Source of the DNA: Dendrolimus kikuchii
Lineage: Eukaryota; Arthropoda; Insecta; Lepidoptera; Lasiocampidae
Reading direction: 5' to 3'
NCBI GenBank assembly: GCA_019925095.2
Contig: CM034411.1
Coordinates: 10,984,001 to 11,048,000 of the forward strand
DNA length: 64,000 nucleotides
The position numbers were made by a program, and so were the translations under genes. The notes under the pieces are model-generated. The model had not been told where the DNA came from and made no database searches. It worked only from the letters and a program-made list of their open reading frames with translations. This document shows, piece after piece, positions 1-10,786 of this stretch (position 1 is its first letter; each line of letters begins with the position of its first letter).

Positions 1-3000
1 TCCTCTTGTCTTTGCATGTCACAGTCATTCTTCATGGAAACTGTTGGTTCGAATTCAACGAATAATGTTATCTTTAGAGTTTCGTAGCCACTTGGTCCAA
101 GGAAATATTACGTTTGCGTCATGTCCTCTTGTCTTTGCATGTCACAGTCATTCTTCACGGAAACTGTTGCTTCGAATTCAACCAATAATGTTATCTTTAC
201 GAGTTTCGTAGCCACTTGGTCCAAGGAAATATTACGTTTGCGTCATGTCCTCTTGTCTTTGCATGTCACAGTCATTCTTCATGGAAACTGTTGGTTCGAA
301 TTCAACGAATAATGTTATCTTTAGAGTTTCGTAGCCACTTGGTCCAAGGAAATATTACGTTTGCGTCATGTCCTCTTGTCTTTGCATGTCACAGTCATTC
401 TTCATGGAAACTGTTGGTTCGAATTCAACGAATAATGTTATCTTTAGAGTTTCGTAGCCACTTGGTCCAAGGAAATATTACGTTTGCGTCATGTCCTCTT
501 GTCTTTGCATGTCACAGTCATTCTTCATGGAAACTGTTGGTTCGAATTCAACCAATAATGTTATCTTTAGAGTTTCATAGCCACTTGGTCCAAGGAAATA
601 TTACGTTTGCGTCATGTCCTCTTGTCTTTGCATGTCACAGTCATTCTTCACGGAAACTGTTGGTTCGAATTCAACGAATAATGTTATCTTTAGAGTTTCG
701 TAGCCACTTGGTCCAAGGAAATATTACGTTTGCGTCATGTCCTCTTATTTTTGCATGTCACAGTCATTCTTCACGGAACTGTTGATTCGAATTCAACCAA
801 TAATGTTATCTTTAGAGTTTCGTAGCCACTTGGTCCAAGGAAATATTACGTTTGCGTCATGTCCTCTTGTCTTTGCATGTCACAGTCATTCTTCATGGAA
901 ACTGTTGGTTCGAATTCAACGAATAATGTTATCTTTAGAGTTTCGTAGCCACTTGGTCCAAGGAAATATTACGTTTGCGTCATGTCCTCTTGTCTTTGCA
1001 TGTCACAGTCATTCTTCATGGAAACTGTTGGTTCGAATTCAACGAATAATGTTATCTTTAGAGTTTCGTAGCCACTTGGTCCAAGGAAATATTACGCTTG
1101 CGTCATGTCCTCTTGTCTTTGCATGTCACAGTCATTCTTCATGGAAACTGTTGGTTCGAATTCAACCAATAATGTTATCTTTAGAGTTTCATAGCCACTT
1201 GGTCCAAGGAAATATTACGTTTGCGTCATGTCCTCTTGTCTTTGCATGTCACAGTCATTCTTCACGGAAACTGTTGGTTCGAATTAAAGTCAGAATATGA
1301 TCTTCAGAATTTTGTAGCCACTTGGTCCAAGGAATCCTTACGTTTGTGTCATGTTCTTTTATCTTTGCATGTCACAGTCATTCTTCTCGGAACTGTTGAT
1401 TCGAATTCAACCAATAATGTTATCTTTAGAGTTTCGTAGCCACTTGGTCCAAGGAAATATTACGTTTGCGTCATGTCCTCTTGTCTTTGCATGTCACAGT
1501 CATTCTTCATGGAAACTGTTGGTTCGAATTCAACGAATAATGTTATCTTTAGAGTTTCGTAGCCACTTGGTCCAAGGAAATATTACGTTTGCGTCATGTC
1601 CTCTTATTTTTGCATGTCACAGTCATTCTTCACGGAACTGTTGATTCGAATTCAACCAATAATGTTATCTTTAGAGTTTCGTAGCCACTTGGTCCAAGGA
1701 AATATTACGTTTGCGTCATGTCCTCTTGTCTTTGCATGTCACAGTCATTCTTCATGGAAACTGTTGGTTCGAATTCAACGAATAATGTTATCTTTAGAGT
1801 TTCGTAGCCACTTGGTCCAAGGAAATATTACGTTTGCGTCATGTCCTCTTGTCTTTGCATGTCACAGTCATTCTTCATGGAAACTGTTGGTTCGAATTCA
1901 ACGAATAATGTTATCTTTAGAGTTTCGTAGCCACTTGGTCCAAGGAAATATTACGTTTGCGTCATGTCCTCTTGTCTTTGCATGTCACAGTCATTCTTCA
2001 TGGAAACTGTTGGTTCGAATTCAACGAATAATGTTATCTTTAGAGTTTCGTAGCCACTTGGTCCAAGGAAATATTACGTTTGCGTCATGTCCTCTTATTT
2101 TTGCATGTCACAGTCATTCTTCATGGAAACTGTTGGTTCGAATTCAACCAATAATGTTATCTTTAGAGTTTCGTAGCCACTTGGTCCAAGGAAATATTAC
2201 GTTTGCGTCATGTCCTCTTGTCTTTGCATGTCACAGTCATTCTTCATGGAAACTGTTGGTTCGAATTCAACGAATAATGTTATCTTTAGAGTTTCGTAGC
2301 CACTTGGTCCAAGGAAATATTACGTTTGCGTCATGTCCTCTTGTCTTTGCATGTCACAGTCATTCTTCATGGAAACTGTTGGTTCGAATTCAACGAATAA
2401 TGTTATCTTTAGAGTTTCGTAGCCACTTGGTCCAAGGAAATATTACGTTTGCGTCATGTCCTCTTGTCTTTGCATGTCACAGTCATTCTTCACGGAAACT
2501 GTTGCTTCGAATTCAACGAATAATGTTATCTTTAGAGTTTCGTAGCCACTTGGTCCAAGGAAATATTACGTTTGCGTCATGTCCTCTTGTCTTTGGATGT
2601 CACAGTCATTCTTCATGGAAACTGTTGGTTCGAATTCAACGAATAATGTTATCTTTAGAGTTTCGTAGCCACTTGGTCCAAGGAAATATTACGTTTGCGT
2701 CATGTCCTCTTATTTTTGCATGTCACAGTCATTCTTCACGGAAACTGTTGCTTCGAATTCAACCAATAATGTTATCTTTAGAGTTTCGTAGCCACTTGGT
2801 CCAAGGAAATATTACGTTTGCGTCATGTCCTCTTATTTTTGCATGTCACAGTCATTCTTCACGGAACTGTTGATTCGAATTCAACCAATAATGTTATCTT
2901 TAGAGTTTCGTAGCCACTTGGTCCAAGGAAATATTACGTTTGCGTCATGTCCTCTTATTTTTGCATGTCACAGTCATTCTTCACGGAACTGTTGATTCGA

Positions 3001-6000
3001 ATTCAACCAATAATGTTATCTTTAGAGTTTCGTAGCCACTTGGTCCAAGGAAATATTACGTTTGCGTCATGTCCTCTTATTTTTGCATGTCACAGTCATT
3101 CTTCACGGAACTGTTGATTCGAATTCAACCAATAATGTTATCTTTAGAGTTTCGTAGCCACTTGGTCCAAGGAAATATTACGTTTGCGTCATGTCCTCTT
3201 GTCTTTGCATGTCACAGTCATTCTTCTCGGAAACTATTGGTTCGAATTCAACGAATAATGTTATCTTTAGAGTTTCGTAGCCACTTGGTCCAAGGAAATA
3301 TTACGTTTGCGTCATGTCCTCTTGTCTTTGCATGTCACAGTCATTCTTCATGGAAACTGTTGGTTCGAATTCAACGAATAATGTTATCTTTAGAGTTTCG
3401 TAGCCACTTGGTCCAAGGAAATATTACGTTTGCGTCATGTCCTCTTGTCTTTGCATGTCACAGTCATTCTTCACGGAAACTGTTGCTTCGAATTCAACGA
3501 ATAATGTTATCTTTAGAGTTTCGTAGCCACTTGGTCCAAGGAAATATTACGTTTGCGTCATGTCCTCTTGTCTTTGCATGTCACAGTCATTCTTCTCGGA
3601 ACTGTTGATTCGAATTCAACCAATAATGTTATCTTTAGAGTTTCGTAGCCACTTGGTCCAAGGAAATATTACGTTTGCGTCATGTCCTCTTGTCTTTGCA
3701 TGTCACAGTCATTCTTCATGGAAACTGTTGGTTCGAATTCAACGAATAATGTTATCTTTAGAGTTTCGTAGCCACTTGGTCCAAGGAAATATTACGTTTG
3801 CGTCATGTCCTCTTGTCTTTGCATGTCACAGTCATTCTTCATGGAAACTGTTGGTTCGAATTCAACGAATAATGTTATCTTTAGAGTTTCGTAGCCACTT
3901 GGTCCAAGGAAATATTACGTTTGCGTCATGTCCTCTTGTCTTTGCATGTCACAGTCATTCTTCATGGAAACTGTTGGTTCGAATTCAACGAATAATGTTA
4001 TCTTTAGAGTTTCGTAGCCACTTGGTCCAAGGAAATATTACGTTTGCGTCATGTCCTCTTATTTTTGCATGTCACAGTCATTCTTCACGGAACTGTTGAT
4101 TCGAATTCAACCAATAATGTTATCTTTAGAGTTTCGTAGCCACTTGGTCCAAGGAAATATTACGTTTGCGTCATGTCCTCTTGTCTTTGCATGTCACAGT
4201 CATTCTTCTCGGAACTGTTGATTCGAATTCAACCAATAATGTTATCTTTAGAGTTTCGTAGCCACTTGGTCCAAGGAAATATTACGTTTGCGTCATGTCC
4301 TCTTATTTTTGCATGTCACAGTCATTCTTCACGGAACTGTTGATTCGAATTCAACCAATAATGTTATCTTTAGAGTTTCGTAGCCACTTGGTCCAAGGAA
4401 ATATTACGTTTGCGTCATGTCCTCTTATTTTTGCATGTCACAGTCATTCTTCACGGAACTGTTGATTCGAATTCAACCAATAATGTTATCTTTAGAGTTT
4501 CGTAGCCACTTGGTCCAAGGAAATATTACGTTTGCGTCATGTCCTCTTGTCTTTGCATGTCACAGTCATTCTTCACGGAAACTGTTGCTTCGAATTCAAC
4601 GAATAATGTTATCTTTAGAGTTTCGTAGCCACTTGGTCCAAGGAAATATTACGTTTGCGTCATGTCCTCTTGTCTTTGCATGTCACAGTCATTCTTCACG
4701 GAAACTGTTGCTTCGAATTCAACGAATAATGTTATCTTTAGAGTTTCGTAGCCACTTGGTCCAAGGAAATATTACGTTTGCGTCATGTCCTGTTGTCTTT
4801 GCATGTTACAGTCAATCTTCATGGTATCTGTTGGTTCGAATACAACGAATAATGTTATCTTTAGAGTTTCGTAGCCACATGGTTCAAGGAAATATTACGT
4901 TTGCGTCAAGTCCTCTGGTCTTTGCATGTCACAGTCATTCTTCACGGAAACTATTGAGTCGAATTCAACCAATAATGTTATCTTTAGAGTTTCGTAGCCA
5001 CTTGGTCTAAGGAAATATTACGTTTGCGTCATGTCCTCTTGTCTTTGCATGTCACAGTCATTCTTCATGGAAACTGTTGGTTCGAATTCAACGAATAATG
5101 TTATCTTTAGAGTTTCGTAGCCACTTGGTCCAAGGAAATATTACGTTTGCGTCATGTCCTCTTGTCTTTGCATGTCACAGTCATTCTTCATGGAAACTGT
5201 TGGTTCGAATTCAACGAATAATGTTATCTTTAGAGTTTCGTAGCCACTTGGTCCAAGGAAATATTACGATTGCGTCATGTCCTCTTATTTTGTGCATGTC
5301 AATAGAATCATTCTTCACGGAACTGTTTATTGCGTAATTCATGTACAAATAATGTTATCTTTAGAGTTTCGTAGCCACTTGGTCCAAGGAAATATTACGT
5401 TTGCGTCATGTCCTCTTACAATTTGCATGTCACAGTCATTCTTCACGGAAACTGTTGCTTCGAATTCAACGAATAATGTTATCTTTAGAGTTTCGTAGCC
5501 ACTTGGTCCAAGGAAATATTACGTTTGCGTCATGTCCTCTTGTCTTTGCATGTCACAGTCATTCTTCAAATAATAAAACTGTTGGTTCGAATTCAACGAA
5601 TATATGTTATCTTTAGAGTTTCGTAGCCACTTGGTCCAAGGAAATATTACGTTTGCGTCATGTCCTCTTATTTTTGCATGTCACAGTCATTCTTCACGGA
5701 ACTGTTGATTCGAATTCAACCAATAATGTTATCTTTAGAGTTTCGTAGCCACTTGGTCCAAGGAAATATTACGTTTGCGTCATGTCCTCTTATTTTTGCA
5801 TGTCACAGTCATTCTTCACGGAACTGTTGATTCGAATTCAACCAATAATGTTATCTTTAGAGTTTCGTAGCCACTTGGTCCAAGGAAATATTACGTTTGC
5901 GTCATGTCCTCTTATTTTTGCATGTCACAGTCATTCTTCACGGAACTGTTGATTCGAATTCAACCAATAATGTTATCTTTAGAGTTTCGTAGCCACTTGG

Positions 6001-6680
6001 TCCAAGGAAATATTACGTTTGCGTCATGTCCTCTTGTCTTTGCATGTCACAGTCATTCTTCTCGGAAACTATTGGTTCGAATTCAACGAATAATGTTATC
6101 TTTAGAGTTTCGTAGCCACTTGGTCCAAGGAATTCTTACGTTTTCGTCATGTCCTCTTGTCTTTGCATGTCACAGTCATTCTTCTCGGAAACTGTTGGTC
6201 ACAATGTGATCTCCAGAATTTTGTAGCCACTTAGACCAAGGAACTCTTAAGTTTGCGTCATGTCCTCTGGTCTTTGCATGTCACAGTCATTCTTCTCGGA
6301 AACTGTTGGTTCGAATTAAAGTCAGAATGTGATCGTCAGAATTTTGTATCCACTTAGACCAAGGAACTCTTAAGTTTGCGTCATGTCTTCTGGTCTTTGC
6401 ATGTCACAGTCATTCTTCTCGGAAACTGTTGGTTCGAATTGAAGTCAGAATATGATCTTCAGAATTTTGTAGCCACTTAGACCAGAGAACTCTTAAGTTT
6501 GCGTCATGTCCTCTGGTCCTTGCATGTCACAGTCATTCTTCTCGGAAACTATTGGTTCGAATTGAACGGAGGATGTGATCTTCAGAATTTCGTTGCCACT
6601 TGGACTAAAGAACTCTTATCTTTTCGTTATGTCCGTTTGTTTGTCTTTATATGTCACAGTCATTAACCCAAAATTAGTAG
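1..6680. repeat. Tandem satellite array, 123/122-bp monomer
   Basis: About 54 head-to-tail monomers. Each starts near TCCTCTT and contains CATGTCACAGTCATTCTTC, TTCGAATTC (an EcoRI site), AATGTTATCTTTAGAGTTTC and CCACTTGGTCCAAGGAAATA. The main type is 123 bp. A second type carries TTATTTTTGC, GGAACTGTTGATTCG and ACCAATAAT and is 122 bp because one A is missing. Identity between neighbours is very high up to about 6130, then falls towards 6680, as expected at an array edge. The left end runs off the window, so the full length is unknown. Because 123 is divisible by 3, long open frames (up to 425 codons at 1596-2873) arise by chance; the 122-bp variants end them. I see no sign that they are genes. 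Confidence 0.97.
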
Positions 6681-6780
6681 TTTCGAAATGAATGGAGTTG
6701 TGATCTTTAGAATTCCGTAGGTTTTCGTCATATTCTTTTGTCTGTCTTTGAATGCCACAATCAATTTTCTAAGAAACTAT
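6130..6780. repeat. Decayed right edge of the satellite
   Basis: Monomers here keep GCATGTCACAGTCATTCTTC and the TTTTGTAGCCACTTAGACCA region but carry many substitutions (AAAGTCAGAATGTGATC replaces AACGAATAATGTTATC). The last recognisable piece, near 6720-6780, is barely alignable. This fits a satellite border that is no longer homogenised. 6780-7030 is AT-rich and I recognise nothing in it. Confidence 0.85.
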
Positions 6781-7034
6781 TAAGTCAATACAGATATAAT
6801 TTTATAGGAATATCTAATCTAGTAAAAATTAAAGATATAAAAAGCAAAGGTGGCTAATATACTGACAACCTGAGGGTTGAATTCTATTCGGTGTACATCC
6901 TTCAGGAATCCTGTAGTCTTTAGTCAGATTTTAAGAAAACACGAAGATGTTTATTGGTGTGATGTTATTATTATAAATGATTTGTACTGTGGAAAAACTG
7001 TGAAAAACATGTAACCGTGTAAAGTATAGAAAGT

Positions 7035-7100
7035 CATAGACATAGACATAGACAACACTTTATTGTTCACCAAAACAAAAATTAAGGTAAAACAAAAGGC
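7035..7100 (-). mobile_element. LINE 3' end with (TGTCTA)n tail
   Basis: On the minus strand this reads GTGAACAATAAAGTGTTG followed by TCTATGTCTATG. The same end is seen on the plus strand at 59851-59884. Short tandem tails without poly(A) are typical of several LINE clades. Only about 65 bp are present, a 5' truncation. Confidence 0.6.
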
Positions 7101-7153
7101 GAAAGAAAGAAAGTCGTGGCAGCGTAATGGCTAGCGCACGTGTCTCAAACTCA

Positions 7154-7490
7154 ATAGAATAGAATAGAATAGAATATATTTATTGCGTAATGCATGTACA
7201 AAGATGTTACGGTTTTTACAGTATCAATGCATTCGGCCCATAATTGGGCGAGCAAAATTAAAATTACAATATTGATTTGTAAACTTATTTTTACAAAGAA
7301 TGTATCAATACAATTAAAATTAAAAAATAATAATAATAATCAATAAAATCAATATCTACTATATCAATCGATAAAAAATAACATACAATATAATAATAAT
7401 CTACAAATAATCTAAATAATAAAATGTCTACTATTAAAGCATGTCAAAAATATATTTATGTCAGTTTATAGTGTTCCATCGTCCATGAAA
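7154..7490 (-). mobile_element. Retroposon inserted in a SINE, (AGAAT)n end
   Basis: The stretch begins with about five AGAAT units, then ATTTATTGCGTAATGCATG, then AT-rich sequence up to the hairpin at 7491. It separates the two halves of the tRNA-like SINE; CTCAA is found at both junctions as a possible short target duplication. If the pentamer run is the 3' tail, the element lies on the minus strand. A patch of its end also appears inside the satellite at 5283-5352. Confidence 0.55.
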
Positions 7491-7536
7491 TAGGATCGAA
7501 CCCGCTCCCTTCTCAAAGGGAGCGGGTTCGATCCTA
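7491..7536. repeat. Perfect 21-bp inverted repeat, 4-nt loop
   Basis: The arms are 7491-7511 (TAGGATCGAACCCG...) and 7516-7536 (...CGGGTTCGATCCTA) around the loop CTCA. The right arm is the native SINE B-box region; the left arm is its exact reverse complement, placed at the insertion junction. It looks like a snap-back copy made when the retroposon inserted. Confidence 0.9.
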
Positions 7537-8130
7537 GCCAGAAGGCATGCACCACTCAGTCAGTTTTCTGATCTAATGTGCATGTTGTTACAATTACCAC
7601 GTGCTAACAACGGCGAAGGAAAACATCGTGATGTAACCTGTACATCGAGATAACCGCTGTGTCAAACCTGCCAAGCCGCCTTGGACAAGGGTGGCGGGTA
7701 TACTATCCGTTTCCCGTAAAACCACCTGTTTTTATCTATCATAAAATTTCATACGAACTATAATGTAAAGGAACCACAAGTTATTCTCGAGTAATTTTAA
7801 TAAAATGAAGCGGTCCGCTTTAAACCCTAACTTTCAAACTTACTTGAGCCATAAAATTGGAAATGCTATTTATTTTTATGTTCCAAAGTATTTATGGAAC
7901 TTTTCAAAGCAGAAACTAATTTATACTTTATCCACATCAGAATAAATTTTAAAGTTCTACGTCGTATAATAAATCACGAAGTTGTTAAACAGAATTTCAA
8001 AGTTAATTTTAGGAAAGTTATTGCATGAAATAAAAATGTAATCTCCAGTAATCTTTCATGATTAAACTAACAAACTAAATAGATAAGTATCCAGTTTTAT
8101 TCATTGTCGAAATACATACTTGCGTGGTGA

Positions 8131-8808
8131 TAGCGGTCGAATGCAGCTTTCCATAATAATTAGTTTAAATTATAAGTTTGAACATTATTAAGATTCTGTT
8201 CTCAGACTATATATCTATACATATAATAAAACTATAGAGGTCGAATTTCTGTACAATAAAAAAAAATGCTAAAAACCGAGTCAGGGGGATGTAAGAAGTG
8301 AAATAGATAGAAGTAATTTAGGATTTTTTCAATTTTTTTGTGTCTCTGTTTGTTTGTACCGGCTAATCTCCGAAACGATTGGACCGATTTAAATGAAATT
8401 TTGTATGGTGGTAGCTTCTGTCCCTGGTCAACATATAGGATACTTTTGATCTCGAAAAATTAAAGAGTTCCCGTGGGATAGTTAAAAAAACCGCTCCACG
8501 CGGACGAAGTCACGGGCATCAGCTAGTATACTTCTATAATCACAGATTTCGCCAAGGCTACATTGTTAATTTGACGTTAACAATAAACAAAAAACTATAT
8601 ATACGTGTGTGTGTGTCAAATACATGGCAGTGTGTGTAATGTTCTTTTTATTAATTTAATGTATTTTATGTGCAGTTTTTAAAAAATATTCGCATTTTTC
8701 ACTCCTTCTCTATATAAACTATAAGTGTGCGAAATTTCATACCCCTCCGTCCGCGCAATTTTCGTAAAAAGGGGTACAAAGTTTTTGCTTCACGTTTTAA
8801 TATATAAA
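8131..8808 (-). mobile_element. Non-autonomous Helitron (family H1), interrupted
   Basis: Carries the H1 family blocks: TATAAGTTTGAACATTATTAA, ATAATCACAGATTTCGCC, TGTGTGTGTCAAATACATGG, AAACTATAAGTGTGCGAAAT and AAAAAGGGGTACAAAG. On its own sense strand H1 starts near TCTATATATTAATACGTGAAG and ends GGTCGAATTTCGACC (a hairpin) then GCGACCACTAG, with a T following, as Helitrons do. This copy is diverged at the CTAG end and split by a second Helitron at 8214-8526. Confidence 0.75.
8214..8526 (+). mobile_element. Small Helitron nested in H1
   Basis: Starts A|TCTATACATATAATAAAAC and ends CACGCGGACGAAGTCACGGGCATCAGCTAG|T: a 5' TC, a 3' CTAG, and A and T at the flanks. Contains the common stretch ACCGATTTAAATGAAATTTTG. 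It sits inside the H1 copy at 8131-8808, so it is younger. No open frame. Confidence 0.75.
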
Positions 8809-8904
8809 TAAGTAAAATTTTAATATTACTTGCTTAGGCGCTTTGGAGCCTGATAGAAATATAATAGTATTTCGCTAAACCTCACCTTGGTAAGCGAGCA
8901 GGGA

Positions 8905-9264
8905 AAAAATTAATAACCCAGGCACAGAAAAGAAAAAAACAACACACATCGCACTAGATAGGACTATATATAAGTATAGATATAAGGCCAACACTGCACA
9001 TGCACTTCCTCACAACACCAGCATGTAACAGATACACTCTATATTAGTATAAGTTTAGTATTAAAATTAGAATAAATTAATATAATAAGTTATTCTTAAG
9101 GTACACCACAACATAAAAATCACTAAATTAATGTCACACGTAGTAACAAAAATAAACAATAAGCGTGTATGGACTCTAAAATTCTTCACAGAAATTAAGT
9201 ATTAAAAAGGGTACGGAACTCGAGTCCGTAGAGATGTTAATAAATATAAAAAAAAAGAAAAAAA
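8905..9264 (+). mobile_element. Poly(A)-tailed retroposon with 13-bp TSD
   Basis: The insert ends in an A-rich tail (9250-9264) and is flanked by identical 13-bp direct repeats AAGCGAGCAGGGA at 8892-8904 and 9265-9277, the hallmark of target-primed reverse transcription. A second copy lies at 37088-37432. No coding capacity is visible, so it is a SINE-like or 5'-truncated LINE copy. Confidence 0.8.
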
Positions 9265-9497
9265 AAAGCGAGCAGGGAGGTGGATATACATACATATGTA
9301 TGGTTTAAGAGAAAAGAAAAATGTAACGCTTTTGAATTACGCTTGTATCATTTCACTCTTCATAAAATTTCCATAGAGGAGGGCTTATAAGAAAACCGGT
9401 ACTTAAGGAATAAACTCCAGAATGGTTCGTTGTACCGTTAGCGCGTCCGCCACCGCAGCTGCGAGTTTACCTAAGCAAGCACGTACTGAGGAATCAA

Positions 9498-9686
9498 TAT
9501 GCATGAAATCAAACATACAAAACTATGTATGATTGCGGGGCTAGGCACGAACAACAGAGTGTAGAAGGTTAGGCTTATTCTATACACACCTCACTTGCCT
9601 CTTTGACATTCATAACTCTTGTCATGCATAGCTCGTCTAGTTCTTACAGGCTCCTGACATCACCTTCTGCTAGTACATTGATCAAT
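9498..9686 (-). mobile_element. LINE-A 3' fragment, decayed
   Basis: Matches the reverse complement of the LINE-A 3' end seen intact at 25565-26121 (GGCACGAACAACAGAG, CCTCACTTGCCTCTTTGAC, CTCCTGACATCACCTTCTGC). It contains small insertions and no open frame. Confidence 0.8.
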
Positions 9687-9734
9687 TTCAAACCAGTAGC
9701 CGCCTGGTAGGCGGGCTCTCTATACCTCTTTAAT

Positions 9735-10066
9735 ATAAAATAAAAAAACTTCGTTTAAAAAAACCGACTTCAAAATCTAAAAAGTATTAAATAACTTATT
9801 TCTAAAGCTATTATTATTAATACATATTATCTAAAACATCTTGAAGTCGGTGCTTTTATTAATATATATTATCTAAAACATCTTAAAGCAGGTGCTTAGT
9901 AATTTTCAAAAAAATATAGTAATGTTTATGTTTTACTTTGCACCGACTTCAAGATGTTTTAGATAATATATATTAATAATAATAGCTTTAGAAATAAGTT
10001 ATTTTATACGTTTTAGTTTTTTAGTTTTTGAAGTCAGTTTTTTTAAACGAAGTTTTTTTATTTTAT
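9735..10066. mobile_element. Foldback MITE with long inverted arms
   Basis: The left arm starts ATAAAATAAAAAAACTTCG and the right end is its reverse complement. Both arms share ACCGACTTCAA-like and AACATCTTGAAGTCGGTGC blocks and extend over 120 bp each, with a central sequence repeating TTATCTAAAACATCTT. Such hairpins are non-autonomous DNA transposons. The 9687-9734 flank is repeated at 10332-10380. Confidence 0.8.
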
Positions 10067-10521
10067 TTGTTACTTTTTGTGTCTAGCTATGTATGGGTAG
10101 ACCTACGAAAGGTGCCGCGCTCCTTAAAAACTATAGGTCCCAAGAAACGGGAACAAAAAAATGTTGGTAAAATGAAAACTACTGGGTCAAACTATGTTAA
10201 ATTTTTAGGGGCCAAATGGCAACTATTCCGCATCCAAACAAGTGTTTACCTAGAGGTGTAGAAGGTCGCAGATGCAAATCTACATATCCACCAATCCCTT
10301 GAGTAGACTTTATAAGATACTCGAGGTTTATTTTCAAACCAGTAGCCCCCTAATAGGCGGGCTCTCTATACCTCTTTAATAAAAGAGGTATCTAATTACA
10401 GTATTCGCCGACAGCTGTTACGGCAAGCTACGATTATAAAACTGCTACGACTCATATGACTACAACTCCGCTACGCCGGTACAAGTGCTACGTTTTGAAA
10501 TTTGCAATTTATATTTTAAGT

Positions 10522-10757
10522 ATTTTTTTATTGCACGAGTTCAGCAGAAAAGCAAACAGCCCACCTGATGAAAAGCGGTTACCATCGCCTATGGATATTT
10601 GTAACGTTAAAATTGCTACCAATGTGCTACCGCTCTCTAAAGGCAGACTGGAACCTGGCCACTAATGCCGAAACACAAGTCAAGGTTGTTATGTTGCCGT
10701 ATCTTAGACCAGGGGTGGTAGCTATCCAAACGAGCAAATACCCTACCGCCACCTGGC
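10522..10757 (-). mobile_element. SINE-S copy, 5'-truncated
   Basis: SINE-S is the commonest element here. Its sense strand starts TATCCGTGCAGGAACGGAG, runs through ACAACCCACAGCCAGGTGG and CCAGGTTCCAGTC, and ends GTCCATAGGCGATGGTAACC, CATCAGGTGGGCCGTCTGCC, then AATAAA with an A run. This copy has the T run at 10523-10529 and loses its head at CACCTGGC. Confidence 0.85.
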
Positions 10758-10786
10758 GTATTTAATTCATTTTTGTTATTTGCACA

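Larger units (their letters stand above)
7113..7740 (+). mobile_element. tRNA-like SINE, split by an insertion
   Basis: The tRNA-like head (GGCAGCGTAATGGCTAGCGCACG, 7118-7140) resembles a Pol III A box region, and GCGGGTTCGATCC (7522-7534) a B box. The body continues with GCATGCACCACTCAG, CAGTTTTCTGA and ATCGAGATAACCG. The same body occurs reversed at 12560-12800 and in part at 29795-29912. The head and the B box are separated by a foreign retroposon (about 7154-7490). Confidence 0.7.

Noticed and set aside
216..6209. Long open frames across the satellite (up to 425 codons, 41-residue repeats)
   Set aside because: Monomer length 123 is a multiple of 3, so one frame stays open by chance. The 122-bp variants break it, and neither substitutions nor ends show coding constraint.
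1..6680. CRISPR-like repeat array
   Set aside because: No spacers: monomers follow each other directly with high identity over their full length, in a eukaryotic genome.
7113..7140. tRNA gene at the SINE head; likewise 29850-29912, 49900-49955
   Set aside because: The arms do not fold into a complete cloverleaf, and each is followed by a SINE body. Only 53267-53339 passes as a tRNA gene.
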